NCBI GenBank assembly: GCA_003513495.1
Contig: DOPM01000058.1
Location: 62,001 to 126,000 of the forward strand
Direction of reading: 5' to 3'
Length of the DNA: 64,000 bases
Origin: Desulfosporosinus sp.
GTDB taxonomy: Bacteria; Bacillota; Desulfitobacteriia; Desulfitobacteriales; Desulfitobacteriaceae
In this document: one piece after another, positions 43,494 through 52,394 of the stretch
Layout: each line of letters opens with the position of its first letter
Numbering within the stretch: the stretch's first letter is position 1
The notes under the pieces: model-generated
Database searches by the model: none
Seen by the model: only the letters and a program-made list of their open reading frames with translations
What the model was told of the DNA's origin: nothing
Translations under genes and position numbers: made by a program

Positions 43494-43562
43494 GTCCATT
43501 ACTTGCTCTTGCGGCATTCTCTAGAGTATAATGATATAAACTTATGTGCTTTGGAGGATTCT

Positions 43563-44093
43563 ATGTTAGAGTATTTTCGACCGACACGTCAAGCTAATTC
43601 GCTCGATCTTATTTCGATAGAACAACTTGATCAGGATGGAATTCGAGGGCTGATTATTGACTTAGATAATACGATGACCCCCTGGAATAATGTAGAAGTA
43701 GGTCCCAAAGTGGAAGCTTGGTTTAAGAAAGTTAAGGCTGCCGGAATTCGAGCGTGTGTGGTGTCTAATAATAGTAAGCGGCAGCGCGTAGCCGTGGTTG
43801 CTGATCGATTAGGAATTCCCTTTGTTTTTGGGGCGACAAAACCGCGACGCAGAGCATTTCAGGCGGGAATGGAACTTTTGCAAACCGGACAAAAGGACAC
43901 CGCTGTTATAGGGGATCAGTTGTTTACAGATATTTTAGGCGGAAATCGTCTCGGTTTGTATACGATTTTGGTCACGCCCATTAATGATCATGAGTTTATC
44001 GGAACACGGATTATGCGTCGAATGGAGAAGGTGCTTGTTTGGATCATGAAGCATTTTGCTTCGGCCAAACCCTTCAGCCCGAAAATTCATTAA
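43563..44093 (+). CDS. yqeG: YqeG family HAD-IIIA phosphatase
   Basis: About 176 residues. The N-terminal LRPT-like YFRPTRQANSLDLI is the family mark. HAD motif 1 is IIDLDNTMTPWN, motif 2 is VVSNNS, and GDQLFTDILGGNRLG is motif 4. YqeG is widely conserved in Firmicutes and often lies next to shikimate genes; its substrate is unsettled. GGAGG precedes the ATG at 43563, so an upstream in-frame start at 43503 is rejected. Confidence 0.88.
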   Translation: MLEYFRPTRQANSLDLISIEQLDQDGIRGLIIDLDNTMTPWNNVEVGPKVEAWFKKVKAAGIRACVVSNNSKRQRVAVVADRLGIPFVFGATKPRRRAFQAGMELLQTGQKDTAVIGDQLFTDILGGNRLGLYTILVTPINDHEFIGTRIMRRMEKVLVWIMKHFASAKPFSPKIH

Positions 44094-44099
44094 GCATCT

Positions 44100-44126
44100 A
44101 GGAATGGCTCGGCCATTCCTTTTTCG
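44100..44126 (+). terminator. Intrinsic terminator after yqeG
   Basis: AGGAATGGC and GGCCATTCCT form a compact hairpin followed by TTTTTC, a few bases after the yqeG stop. Confidence 0.88.
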
Positions 44127-44200
44127 TACTACACAGCATGTCTTTACTTATCAGATAGAATAAGTACAGGGTCCCCCTTATACTCGATACTAAGTACTTT

Positions 44201-44280
44201 GTCATTCTGAGCACAGCGAAGAATCTTCTTTACCCCTGCTTTCGGATTAATCAGGGTAGATTCCTCACTTCGTTCAGAAT
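44201..44280. repeat. Extragenic palindromic repeat, variant copy C
   Basis: GTCATTCTGAGCACAGCGAA pairs imperfectly with a right arm ending TTCGTTCAGAAT. It resembles the other GTCATCCTGAG repeats in the window but has a different, longer centre. It lies in the ~370-base gap between yqeG and aroE, which also holds copy B and the yqeG terminator; no gene was found there. Confidence 0.65.
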
Positions 44281-44321
44281 TCCCCTGCGTTACCCGCATC
44301 AGGATAAACAAACGATTATTC

Positions 44322-44415
44322 TGTCATCCTGAGCGATAGCGAAGGATCTAGATCCTTCAGTCGTTCCTCCTTCAGGATGACATAGCGCCTTAAGTTGCCT
44401 TTTTATAGCAATAAC
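44322..44415 (+). repeat. Extragenic palindromic repeat, copy B
   Basis: The core 44322-44381 differs from copy A (593-652) at only a few bases, with the same central GATCTAGATC and the same 3' extension (TTAAGTTGC, TATAGCAAT). The extended unit is about 95 bases. Confidence 0.85.
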
Positions 44416-44465
44416 AATCCACTTGTTTCAGCTACTCACAAAGGTTAAGAAAAGGAATGTGATCA

Positions 44466-45305
44466 GTGGAAAAACATTATGCAGTTATCGGTGATCCAAT
44501 TGAGCATTCGCTCTCCCCTATAATGCACAATGCAGGGTATCAGGCCCTGGGAGTCGATGCACAGTACCAGCGCTTTCAGGTCCAGGCCGGCCTTTTAGCG
44601 GAAGCGGTAAAAGGTCTCCAGGCCTTGGGTTTCTCCGGTTGGAATGTAACCTTACCCCACAAGGAGTCCATTATTGCATACCTGGATGTCCTTACTCCCC
44701 AAGCTATGCGTGCCGGGGCGGTCAATACCGTTAAAATTCATGAAGGAAAACTGATTGGACACAATACGGATGGGGACGGGTTTGTTCTTTCCGTGGCTGA
44801 GGAACTTAAGGAATTTAAGGGGAAAAAGGCAGTCCTCTTAGGTTCAGGTGGGGCCTCTAAAGGAATTGCTCTAGCCCTAGCCGAGCAAGGAATGAATTTA
44901 CATATTCTTAATCGCACCCCGGGTAAGGCGAAGGACCTGGCTCAAGTCATCCAAGGCCAGGGAGGAACTGCAACATCAGGAGAGTTTTCTCCAGGAGAGT
45001 GGCTTAGGGATGTAGACCTTTTAGTTCAGACAACCTCGGTAGGGCTTAAAAGAGAACCCTTCCCATTTCCATTGACTGGGATTTCTGCCCAGGCGCTGGT
45101 TGTAGATATCATATTTAACCCAATGGAAACTCCTTTTTTAAAAGAGGCGAAGAAACTGGGGTGTCGTACCCAGAATGGCTTAGGGATGCTTTTATATCAA
45201 GGAGCGTTGGCCTGGGAGTTCTGGTTTGATGGACAAGCTCCCGTCGAGGAGATGCGGCAGGCATTGAAGCAACGCCTCCTAGAGCGGATGTTTTATAAAC
45301 ACTAA
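44466..45305 (+). CDS. aroE: Shikimate dehydrogenase AroE
   Basis: A 279-residue NADPH-dependent enzyme that reduces 3-dehydroshikimate to shikimate. IGDPIEHSLSPIMHN and the catalytic lysine in WNVTLPHKE bind the substrate, with GHNTDGDGF. The dinucleotide site is LLGSGGASKGIA, and NRTPGKA follows. GTG start behind AAAGGA. It opens the aro series of this region; a pseudopilin gene stands between it and aroC. Confidence 0.95.
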   Translation: MEKHYAVIGDPIEHSLSPIMHNAGYQALGVDAQYQRFQVQAGLLAEAVKGLQALGFSGWNVTLPHKESIIAYLDVLTPQAMRAGAVNTVKIHEGKLIGHNTDGDGFVLSVAEELKEFKGKKAVLLGSGGASKGIALALAEQGMNLHILNRTPGKAKDLAQVIQGQGGTATSGEFSPGEWLRDVDLLVQTTSVGLKREPFPFPLTGISAQALVVDIIFNPMETPFLKEAKKLGCRTQNGLGMLLYQGALAWEFWFDGQAPVEEMRQALKQRLLERMFYKH

Positions 45306-45416
45306 AGGTGAATAGAAGTTTGGTTTTGTTAGTTTGAGAATCTTGGGGTCTTGCATTGTAGATGCTTTAGAGATATAAAAGTGAGTAGAAGCAAGTGGAA
45401 ATAGGGGAAGAGGGAA

Positions 45417-45851
45417 ATGAGCGAAGTAAAGGCTGATGATCAAGGATTTACATTGCTGGAGATATTGCTCGTTTTAATTCTCTTAGCTGGTTCAGGGTTT
45501 TATCTACTTATTAAGCTTCCAGTGAACGTTGAAAAACAACATCTAGCCTTCGAGTCAACCAAATTATTAGAGGACATACGAGATACCCGTCAGGCTGCAT
45601 TGGCTGAGAATATCTCCTATGTGGTTAAGTTTTATTATATGGGAGATCCCCATTATCAGATTTTCAGGCAAGGCAAATTGATAAACAATACTTATCTTCA
45701 GGATGGGATCGAGTTCTTGGGAACCCCACAGGATTTAACCTTTAACGCTTTAGGGCGAAGTGCGGGAACCACCATCACTCTGAAAAATTCATTGGGTGAG
45801 CAAAAAAGTGTCATTATTGCCCCAGTGGGTATGCGCATACGCGAAAAGTAG
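45417..45851 (+). CDS. Pseudopilin, GspH/ComGD-like
   Basis: A 144-residue prepilin. Leader ends DDQG before FTLLEILLVLILLAGSGFY with Glu at +5. The C-terminal beta part (TFNALGRSAGTTITLK) resembles GspH/FimT minor pseudopilins. It sits between aroE and aroC, separated from the other pseudopilin genes by the aroC-aroK-aroB block. An ATG with a purine-rich GAAGAGGG precedes it. It is probably a minor subunit of the second assembly system. Confidence 0.85.
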   Translation: MSEVKADDQGFTLLEILLVLILLAGSGFYLLIKLPVNVEKQHLAFESTKLLEDIRDTRQAALAENISYVVKFYYMGDPHYQIFRQGKLINNTYLQDGIEFLGTPQDLTFNALGRSAGTTITLKNSLGEQKSVIIAPVGMRIREK

Positions 45852-45873
45852 GGAATAGAGAGAAGGGACAAAC

Positions 45874-47028
45874 GTGAGATTTTTAACGGCAGGGGAATCA
45901 CATGGTCAGAAACTAGTGGGAATTATCGAAGGCCTTCCTTCGGGTATGAAAGTTTCCAAGGCTCAAGTTGATGAGGTTCTCAGAAAACGTCAGCAAGGCC
46001 CGGGACGTGGTGGGCGAATGGCGATTGAACAAGATGAAGTCCAGCTTATTTCCGGCGTAAGAGGGGGATTAAGTACGGGAGCCCCTATCGCTTTGGAGAT
46101 TCTTAATCGTGATTGGGAAAACTGGGAGAAAATCATGACTTGGAGAGACGACGCTGACTTAGAGAGTCGCAAAGTTATGACTCCTCGTCCGGGACATGCG
46201 GATCTGACAGGAGCTCTAAAATATCGTACAGAAGTACGAAATATCCTCGAGCGGGCTAGTGCCCGAGAAACCGCCATGAGGGTGGCAATTGGGAGTATTG
46301 CCAGGCAGGTACTAAATGCCCTTGGAGTGGAGATCAGGGGGCATGTGCTGGCAGTAGGGGGTATTCGGGCAGACTATGTGGAACAGGAAGACTACTGGCA
46401 GCGAGTTGAACAATCTGAGTGGTCTGTAGGAGACCCGGTTGCTGAACAGGGGATGTGGGAAAGGCTTAGCATTGCACGGGAACAAGGGGAATCCCTGGGC
46501 GGACTCTTAGAAGTACAGGTGCATCAAGTCCCTGCAGGATTGGGATCACATGTCCAGTGGGATCGTAAATTAGACGGCAAATTGGCTCAAGCTGTTCTCT
46601 CAGTGCAAGCAATGAAAGGGATCTCCTTTGGGATAGGGTTTGAAGCTGGAGAACGTCTGGGGTCTAAGGTTCATGATCCAATTCGTTTTGAAGAGGGGCA
46701 AGGTTATAGAAGAGCCTCCAATCATGCCGGAGGAATTGAGGGGGGCATGAGCAACGGAGAACCTATTATTCTCCAAGCGGTTATGAAACCAATTCCTACC
46801 CTTTACCAACCTTTAGATACTGTACATCTTGAGACCAAAGAAGTTGTTAAGGCAACTGTCGAGCGTTCTGACGTCTGTGCCGTGCCGGCCGCCTTGGTAG
46901 TCCTGGAACATGTGGTGGCTTGGGTTATTGCCGAAGCAGTCCTTGAGAAATTTCCTGCAGATAGCTTTATAGAATTACAAACAGCTTGGCAAGATTATAA
47001 AAGTTCCCTACTGGGGATAGAGTTTTGA
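45874..47028 (+). CDS. aroC: Chorismate synthase AroC
   Basis: A 384-residue FMN enzyme that turns 5-enolpyruvylshikimate-3-phosphate into chorismate. Signatures are the N-terminal FLTAGESHGQ, RKRQQGPGRGGRM, RPGHADLTGALKY, RASARETAMRVA and NHAGGIEGGMSNGEP. GTG start follows GAGAAGGGA. It overlaps the upstream part of the aroK reading frame. The aroC-aroK-aroB run is compact and presumably one transcript. Confidence 0.96.
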   Translation: MRFLTAGESHGQKLVGIIEGLPSGMKVSKAQVDEVLRKRQQGPGRGGRMAIEQDEVQLISGVRGGLSTGAPIALEILNRDWENWEKIMTWRDDADLESRKVMTPRPGHADLTGALKYRTEVRNILERASARETAMRVAIGSIARQVLNALGVEIRGHVLAVGGIRADYVEQEDYWQRVEQSEWSVGDPVAEQGMWERLSIAREQGESLGGLLEVQVHQVPAGLGSHVQWDRKLDGKLAQAVLSVQAMKGISFGIGFEAGERLGSKVHDPIRFEEGQGYRRASNHAGGIEGGMSNGEPIILQAVMKPIPTLYQPLDTVHLETKEVVKATVERSDVCAVPAALVVLEHVVAWVIAEAVLEKFPADSFIELQTAWQDYKSSLLGIEF

Positions 47029-47069
47029 CTCTTCGCACCCCCACATCGAATATGAGAGGAAGGATCTCC

Positions 47070-47603
47070 ATGCGAAACATTGTTCTCATTGGATTTATGG
47101 GAACTGGCAAAAGCACGGTCGGAAAACGCTTAGCTCAGTCGCTCGCTTGGGATTTTGTTGATACAGATTATGAAGTTGGAGAAGTGACTAGCTTAAGTGT
47201 CAGTGAAATTTTCAAGAGGCATGGGGAGACACGTTTTCGTTCAGAAGAAAGCATCGTGGTGGCACGGCTTAGTCAGCAAGAGCGACTTGTCATTGCAACG
47301 GGTGGAGGGACGGTATTAAACCCCCTTAACTGGAATGCTTTAGCTCAGAATGGGGTCGTCATAGCTCTGCATGCTTCTCTAGAAGCAATTCTTGCACGGA
47401 TCGGGCATAAAAATGACCGTCCACTTCTCAAAGGTCCGAGAGAAGCCATCGAGAAATTGTGGTTGGAACGGCAAAAGTGTTACTCTCAGGCAAACTTCAT
47501 CATAGATACATCGCAAAAAAACGTAGATGAAGTGGTGAAAGAGATTCTGACACTACTAGAGGGGATGGGGAAGAATGAGTTTAGCGAAATGGCCAAAAAT
47601 TGA
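47070..47603 (+). CDS. aroK: Shikimate kinase AroK
   Basis: A 177-residue P-loop kinase with LIGFMGTGKSTVGKRL, the shikimate-binding DTDYEV and TRFRSEES, ATGGGTVL and the lid NDRPLL. It phosphorylates shikimate at O3. AGGAAGG precedes the ATG at 47070, so the earlier in-frame start at 47025 that overlaps aroC is less likely. Its end overlaps aroB by 29 bases, indicating coupling. Confidence 0.95.
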   Translation: MRNIVLIGFMGTGKSTVGKRLAQSLAWDFVDTDYEVGEVTSLSVSEIFKRHGETRFRSEESIVVARLSQQERLVIATGGGTVLNPLNWNALAQNGVVIALHASLEAILARIGHKNDRPLLKGPREAIEKLWLERQKCYSQANFIIDTSQKNVDEVVKEILTLLEGMGKNEFSEMAKN

Positions 47604-48666
47604 AGTAACGGCGGATAAACCCTACCCAATTTTTTTAGGGTCATCCCTTAAAGAGTTAGGCGATTACATACACCTTCGGTTTGAGGACTTAGAGCACATT
47701 CTTATTATTTCACATCAGGTAGTAGCTGATTTATACGCCGAACCTCTCAAGCAAGGGCTTCTTGACTACCGTGTGGATCAATTAATTGTCCCCGCTGGAG
47801 AAACGGAAAAGTCTCTCGAACGTTTGAGTCAGCTTACAACAGCGGCCCTTAGTTGGGAAGCCGACCGCAAAACCTTGGTTATTGCTCTCGGAGGTGGGGT
47901 TATCGGGGATTTGGCGGGTTTCTTTGCCAGTGTCTTCATGCGGGGGATTCGTTTGATACAAGTCCCTACTACGTTGTTAGCGCAAGTGGATAGTAGCATT
48001 GGTGGAAAAGTAGCAGTCAATCATCCGGCAGGTAAGAATATATTGGGAGCCTTTTATCCTCCACAAGCGGTTTGGACAGATTTTTCAACCCTCGAAAGTT
48101 TACCTTGGGAAGAAGTTGAAAACGGCTTAGCTGAGAGCATTAAGCATGCCTTGATTGCAGACCGGGACCTTTTTGAGTTTTTTGAGAAGGAAGAAAAGAG
48201 GATCAAGCAACGGGAAAAATCGATTTGGAGCGAAATGGTGACACGGTCTTCCGCTGTCAAGGTAAAAATTGTTTCCCAAGATGAACGAGAACAGGGAGTG
48301 CGTGCCCTACTAAATCTGGGACATAGTTTCGGACATGCCTTGGAGACTGAGATGAACTATCGCGGTATAACTCATGGGCAAGGGGTTAGCATTGGCATTA
48401 TGGCAGCCACCTATCTGGCAAACGCTAAAGGCCTACTGACCATTGAAGAAGTTGATCGAATCAAACGTTTGCTTAATTCTTTTGGCTTGCCGATTATGAT
48501 TAAAGAACAAGATCCTCAAGCTTTGTTGCAACGCATGCAAGCGGATAAGAAAAACCAAGGAGGCCGAAAGATTCTAATCCTGCCTAAGGGAATAGGGCAT
48601 GCGATTGTTTCCAAGGAATGCACTGATTCCGAAATTCTAGCTGCCTGGCAAAAGGTTATTTCTTAA
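47575..48666 (+). CDS. aroB: 3-Dehydroquinate synthase AroB
   Basis: A 363-residue NAD- and metal-dependent enzyme that makes 3-dehydroquinate from DAHP. The NAD loop is ALGGGVIGDLAGFFAS, followed by RGIRLIQVPTTLLAQVDSSIGGK with the active-site residues and the metal histidines in LNLGHSFGHALE and ITHGQGVSIG. It overlaps aroK by 29 bases; GGGGAAG sits before its ATG. Confidence 0.96.
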   Translation: MSLAKWPKIEVTADKPYPIFLGSSLKELGDYIHLRFEDLEHILIISHQVVADLYAEPLKQGLLDYRVDQLIVPAGETEKSLERLSQLTTAALSWEADRKTLVIALGGGVIGDLAGFFASVFMRGIRLIQVPTTLLAQVDSSIGGKVAVNHPAGKNILGAFYPPQAVWTDFSTLESLPWEEVENGLAESIKHALIADRDLFEFFEKEEKRIKQREKSIWSEMVTRSSAVKVKIVSQDEREQGVRALLNLGHSFGHALETEMNYRGITHGQGVSIGIMAATYLANAKGLLTIEEVDRIKRLLNSFGLPIMIKEQDPQALLQRMQADKKNQGGRKILILPKGIGHAIVSKECTDSEILAAWQKVIS

Positions 48667-48725
48667 CACAAAGTATATAAAGAAGCTTAGCGGTTTTAAC
48701 TGTAGTTGAGCAAGGGAACTATATG

Positions 48726-48761
48726 AAATCTGACAAAGGCCAAAGGGTCTTTGTCAGATTT
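48726..48761 (+). terminator. Probable terminator after aroB
   Basis: AAATCTGACAAAG and CTTTGTCAGATTT pair perfectly (13 bp) around a 10-base loop, followed by TGCATTTT. The 283-base gap after aroB otherwise holds only two tiny reading frames of doubtful value. Confidence 0.75.
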
Positions 48762-48949
48762 TGCATTTTATGGAGGAGTAATCTGTCTGTTGATGGTGTA
48801 ATAAAGAGTATTACAAGGGAGAAGGGCAATTGAACATATTTTCAAGGAAGATCTGTCGAGAGAAGAAGGGATTTTAGAATGGATAGAGAAATCAAGAAGA
48901 ATTATAAGCAAAAAATAATTTTTATATCCTTGAAAGATGTGAAATAACG

Positions 48950-49330
48950 TTGAGAACCGTGAAATATGGAATAAGAGCGGCTTTGCAAAGGGCGAAGAAA
49001 GTAGAACATTCCGGTTTTATATTGTGGGAACTTATCGTCGTCCTATTCCTAATGGGAGTGATCCTAATCTTGTGCACACCGCATTTTAGTTCGGCCTCTA
49101 ACCACCTTCGAATGAAAATGAATCGGGCGAACATACAGAGTATCGAAGGTTCTGCCCAGCTTTACCGGATTGATGTTGGAACTTATCCGCTAAGCGTTAC
49201 AGATCTGATTGAGTCTCCCATGGGTTCGACTCGTTGGCAAGGCCCGTATTTGAAAGAAATGCCCATTAATCCGTTTAATTCAGAGCAGGGATATGAGCTT
49301 AATTCTTCGGGGCGAGTTAAAAACTCCTAG
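48950..49330 (+). CDS. Pseudopilin, GspG-like
   Basis: A 126-residue prepilin. A long basic leader ends HSG before FILWELIVVLFLMGVILIL, with Glu at +5 and an unusual Trp at +4. The C-terminal part (GSAQLYRIDVGTYPLSVTDLIESP, then KEMPINPF) matches the GspG head. TTG start follows the stop of a 22-codon frame by two bases. First of four overlapping pseudopilin genes of operon 2. Confidence 0.85.
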   Translation: MRTVKYGIRAALQRAKKVEHSGFILWELIVVLFLMGVILILCTPHFSSASNHLRMKMNRANIQSIEGSAQLYRIDVGTYPLSVTDLIESPMGSTRWQGPYLKEMPINPFNSEQGYELNSSGRVKNS

Positions 49331-49772
49331 CATCTTAGCTTACAACGTTCTTGAGCGAGACCAAAAGGGGGTAGATGCCATCAAAAACCATAACTTCGTA
49401 CCTGCGAAAGGATATGTTTTATTCGATGTGTTACTAGCCCTATTTCTTTTTTCCTTAGGTTTTGCAGCCCTTTTTGGATTGACGGTGGGAGCGCTATATG
49501 AATCAGGCCAAGCCTCGAATCTAATGGAGGGGGCCAACCTTGCCCAGAGTAAGATGGATCGCCTGGCAGCCCATGAGTGGAGTGATAATTTTGCTCGGCG
49601 TGACTGTGTCCCAGGTGGGATTGTGGAAGGAACCGACGGGAGATTCCATTGGCTCATCCGTTCAGAATGGCACGACAGCCCTGAGCTTTTGGAAGTCGGG
49701 GTGGAAGTCCATTGGATGGAACGAGGACACCCCTATCAGTACAAACTGGAGAGTCTTTATGCTGTTGAATAG
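49293..49772 (+). CDS. Pseudopilin, GspI/PilV-like, with Asp at +5
   Basis: 159 residues in this frame. The hydrophobic segment follows KG and reads YVLFDVLLALFLFSLGF, so +1 is Tyr and the usual Glu5 is replaced by Asp. A conserved LAQSKMDRLAAHEW region fits GspI-type pseudopilins. The start is unclear: ATG at 49293 overlaps the previous gene by 38 bases and gives a long 39-residue leader; no better ATG/GTG lies near the cleavage site. Confidence 0.75.
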   Translation: MSLILRGELKTPSILAYNVLERDQKGVDAIKNHNFVPAKGYVLFDVLLALFLFSLGFAALFGLTVGALYESGQASNLMEGANLAQSKMDRLAAHEWSDNFARRDCVPGGIVEGTDGRFHWLIRSEWHDSPELLEVGVEVHWMERGHPYQYKLESLYAVE

Positions 49773-50259
49773 GAGGGGACATTCGGAGCGAGGGTTAACC
49801 CTTATGGAAGTATTATTTGCCCTATTGATCTCCGGCATTTTCTTAATGATTGCCATGCGTTTATTAACAGATCAGTGGCGGGGATCCAGGGCACTTAAGG
49901 ATCACTTAGAAGCGCATTATGCCGTCATGACGGCTGGGAAAACAGTTTCAGACGCAGTCCGGATGTCCGAAACTGTGAATTGGACAATGGAGTCCAGGGT
50001 CTTGAAGGTTTTACCCTTGCCAGATGATGTTAACCCCTTACCTACACTTGATTCGTATTTCATCGATGACTTAGACCGGGATGGGAAAAGGGATCTTTAT
50101 TGGAAACACTTGGGAGTTTCTCAACCAGTAGCGAGTTATGTGACTGGCTGGAACTGTGTGGAGGTGGAACCAGGCTTGTGGGAAATCGTCCTAAAAGCAG
50201 ATGCAGATGGGCAAATCGTGACTTGGCAATGCCTCATACGGCAGAGGCTATCTCCTTAG
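49759..50259 (+). CDS. Pseudopilin, GspJ/PilW-like
   Basis: About 166 residues. Leader MLLNRRGHSERG, then LTLMEVLFALLISGIFLM with Glu at +5 and Leu at +1. The body (ARMSETVNW-like, SYFIDDLDRDGKRDLYW) suits GspJ/PilW. The ATG at 49759 overlaps the previous gene by 14 bases; the frame is open further upstream but encodes no leader there. Part of the tip complex of system 2. Confidence 0.82.
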   Translation: MLLNRRGHSERGLTLMEVLFALLISGIFLMIAMRLLTDQWRGSRALKDHLEAHYAVMTAGKTVSDAVRMSETVNWTMESRVLKVLPLPDDVNPLPTLDSYFIDDLDRDGKRDLYWKHLGVSQPVASYVTGWNCVEVEPGLWEIVLKADADGQIVTWQCLIRQRLSP

Positions 50260-50678
50260 GGTTTTTGAATAACTTCACTAGGTTCAATTATTTCGGCAAG
50301 CAAAGGCCTAGAGGTTATGTTAGTCTACTTATCCTCCTGCTCCTGACGTCGTTTTCAGGATTAGGGATGGAAGGTTATCTCAAGGCAAATGCGGAGCATC
50401 GCATGGTAAAAAGGGAGACCCAAAGCAGGCAGGCCCTTTACCTTGCTGAGGGGGGGATTGAGTGGGCTAAAGCGCATCTACTGGCTAATCCAGGTTTGCG
50501 GCGAGGGAGCTTGTCCTTCGAAACGGGGCAGGTTGACATCCTAATAGAATTGAGTGAAGGAGAGTATATTGTGACGGCTAAAGGACTTTCCGGGCTTGCT
50601 GTTCGAAAAATTGAGGAACGACTACAGGTGGAGAATGGAACTTGGATCATCCTAGGTTATCAGGAACTTCATTGGTGA
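50229..50678 (+). CDS. PilX/GspK-like minor pilin
   Basis: About 149 residues from ATG 50229. A basic segment ends RPRG before YVSLLILLLLTSFSGLGM. Position +5 is Leu, as in GspK proteins, which cap the pseudopilus tip and lack Glu5. The motif QALYLAEGGIEWAKAHL is the PilX/GspK N-terminal signature. It overlaps the preceding pseudopilin by 31 bases and ends just before pilB2. Confidence 0.78.
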   Translation: MPHTAEAISLGFLNNFTRFNYFGKQRPRGYVSLLILLLLTSFSGLGMEGYLKANAEHRMVKRETQSRQALYLAEGGIEWAKAHLLANPGLRRGSLSFETGQVDILIELSEGEYIVTAKGLSGLAVRKIEERLQVENGTWIILGYQELHW

Positions 50679-50683
50679 CGATC

Positions 50684-52381
50684 ATGCAGAACTATGATGG
50701 ATTTGGTCAGTTTTTACTCGCTCAGGGCTATGTCGATGAAGAGGGATTGTCTGTAGGAACAGAATTAGCGTCGCAAAATGGAGAATCCCTTGTGGATGTT
50801 CTTATGAGTAGGGGTGTCTTACCTAAATCAAGGTTATCTGAAGCTGTCAGTCGATATTTGGGCATCCCGGAAGTTAATCTGACTAGAGTCAACATTGACT
50901 CTTCCGTAGCAGGCCTAATTCCTGAAGAAATTGCTCGCCGATATACTCTGATTCCCTTGGAACGGCGATCGGGAGTTTTAAGAGTTGCTATGCTTGATCC
51001 CACTCACGAACGAGCCCTTAGGGATGTTCGAATGCTTACCGGGTTAGATGTTGAGCCGGTATTCGCCAGGGCTGAGGACATTGATGCTGCTATTCGTAAG
51101 TTCTTGACAGTAGAACAATCCGTTGCTCGCCTTGCTCATTACGCAGACGGCGTCTTTGAAGACCAGACCATTTGGTCCATAGAATCATCCGAAACAACTG
51201 ACTTCGAAGCTCAGGAGGGCGAGGTCCCAACCCTTAAATTTGTGTATTCAGTCTTACATGAGGCAGTTGTGCAAGGAGTCAGCGATATTCACTGGGAACC
51301 TCGAAATAGTGGTTTTGTCGTTCGGTATCGTATTGACGGCAAATTAATTAGAAAACATGATCTATCTGCAAAGGTTGCACGAAGTATTGTCTCCTGTTTA
51401 AAGGTCATGGCACAAATGGATGTTGCAGAGCGCCGTTTTCCACAAGATGGGCGAATGACCTTTAGTGCGGGACTTCGGAGAGTTGATCTTCGAATGTCCT
51501 CCATGCCAACGGTGTATGGAGAGAAAATTGTGGTACGTATTTTAGATCCAGAGATGGCTCAACGTTCACTCAATGATTTAGGGATGAGGTCAGAGGTCGA
51601 AAAAGGGGTCCAGACTTTATTGCAACGCCCCAATGGTCTGCTGTTAGTGGTCGGGCCAACAGGAAGTGGTAAGACCACGACCCTTTACGCACTGCTCAGG
51701 GAGTTAAATGCTGAGGAGCAAAATATTATATCGATTGAAGAACCTGTAGAATATAAACTAACAGGGGTAAACCAAGTGCAAGTCAATCTTCCGGCGGGGC
51801 TCACCTTTCCTGTCGGGTTGAAACATAGCTTACGCCAGGATCCCGATGTCATCATGATTGGTGAGATCCGAGATGAAGAAACCGCACGAATTGCCATCAC
51901 CGCTTCCCTCACAGGACATTTAGTTTTATCAACCCTACATACAAACACAGCAGCTGAGGCCTTAGCTCGACTTATTGATATGGGGGTAGAGCCGTTTTTG
52001 CTAGCCTCAGCGGTTAGTGGAGTTTTGTCCCAACGCTTAGTGCGTAGATTATGTGAACACTGTAAGACCTTATATAAGGTATCAGAGGCTGAGAAAAGAG
52101 TACTTCGAATTCCGACCTCAGTCTCCCAACTGTATCGTGCTGTGGGATGTCTCGATTGTCTGGGGACCGGATTTAGGGGGAGAATTGGTATACATGAATT
52201 CTTGCTCTATGATCAGGAGATTAAAGAATTAGTACTTTCAGTGCAAAATGCCAGAGACATTGAACAGCAAGCGATCGTTTCCGGGATGCTTACTGTGTAC
52301 GAGGATGGTCTGTTAAAAGTGATCCAAGGACTTACGACGGTGGAGGAAGTATTACGAGTTACCTCGAGTATAGAAGGATAA
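50684..52381 (+). CDS. GspE/PilB assembly ATPase (system 2)
   Basis: About 565 residues. The N-terminal MshEN-like domain is present but has lost most motif residues (GFGQFLLAQGYV, SLVDVLMSRGVL). The core has VGPTGSGKTTTLY, IISIEEPVEY, VIMIGEIRDEETA and HTNTA, with a zinc knuckle of CEHC and CLDC. It powers filament extension or secretion. Starts at TTG 50672, GTG 50675 and ATG 50684 are all possible; no site clearly decides. Confidence 0.93.
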   Translation: MQNYDGFGQFLLAQGYVDEEGLSVGTELASQNGESLVDVLMSRGVLPKSRLSEAVSRYLGIPEVNLTRVNIDSSVAGLIPEEIARRYTLIPLERRSGVLRVAMLDPTHERALRDVRMLTGLDVEPVFARAEDIDAAIRKFLTVEQSVARLAHYADGVFEDQTIWSIESSETTDFEAQEGEVPTLKFVYSVLHEAVVQGVSDIHWEPRNSGFVVRYRIDGKLIRKHDLSAKVARSIVSCLKVMAQMDVAERRFPQDGRMTFSAGLRRVDLRMSSMPTVYGEKIVVRILDPEMAQRSLNDLGMRSEVEKGVQTLLQRPNGLLLVVGPTGSGKTTTLYALLRELNAEEQNIISIEEPVEYKLTGVNQVQVNLPAGLTFPVGLKHSLRQDPDVIMIGEIRDEETARIAITASLTGHLVLSTLHTNTAAEALARLIDMGVEPFLLASAVSGVLSQRLVRRLCEHCKTLYKVSEAEKRVLRIPTSVSQLYRAVGCLDCLGTGFRGRIGIHEFLLYDQEIKELVLSVQNARDIEQQAIVSGMLTVYEDGLLKVIQGLTTVEEVLRVTSSIEG

Positions 52382-52394
52382 GGAGACAAAAACG

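Noticed and set aside
49540..49758. Longer N-terminus for the GspJ-like pseudopilin
   Set aside because: The frame is open upstream but overlaps the preceding pseudopilin gene almost fully; a typical leader begins at ATG 49759.
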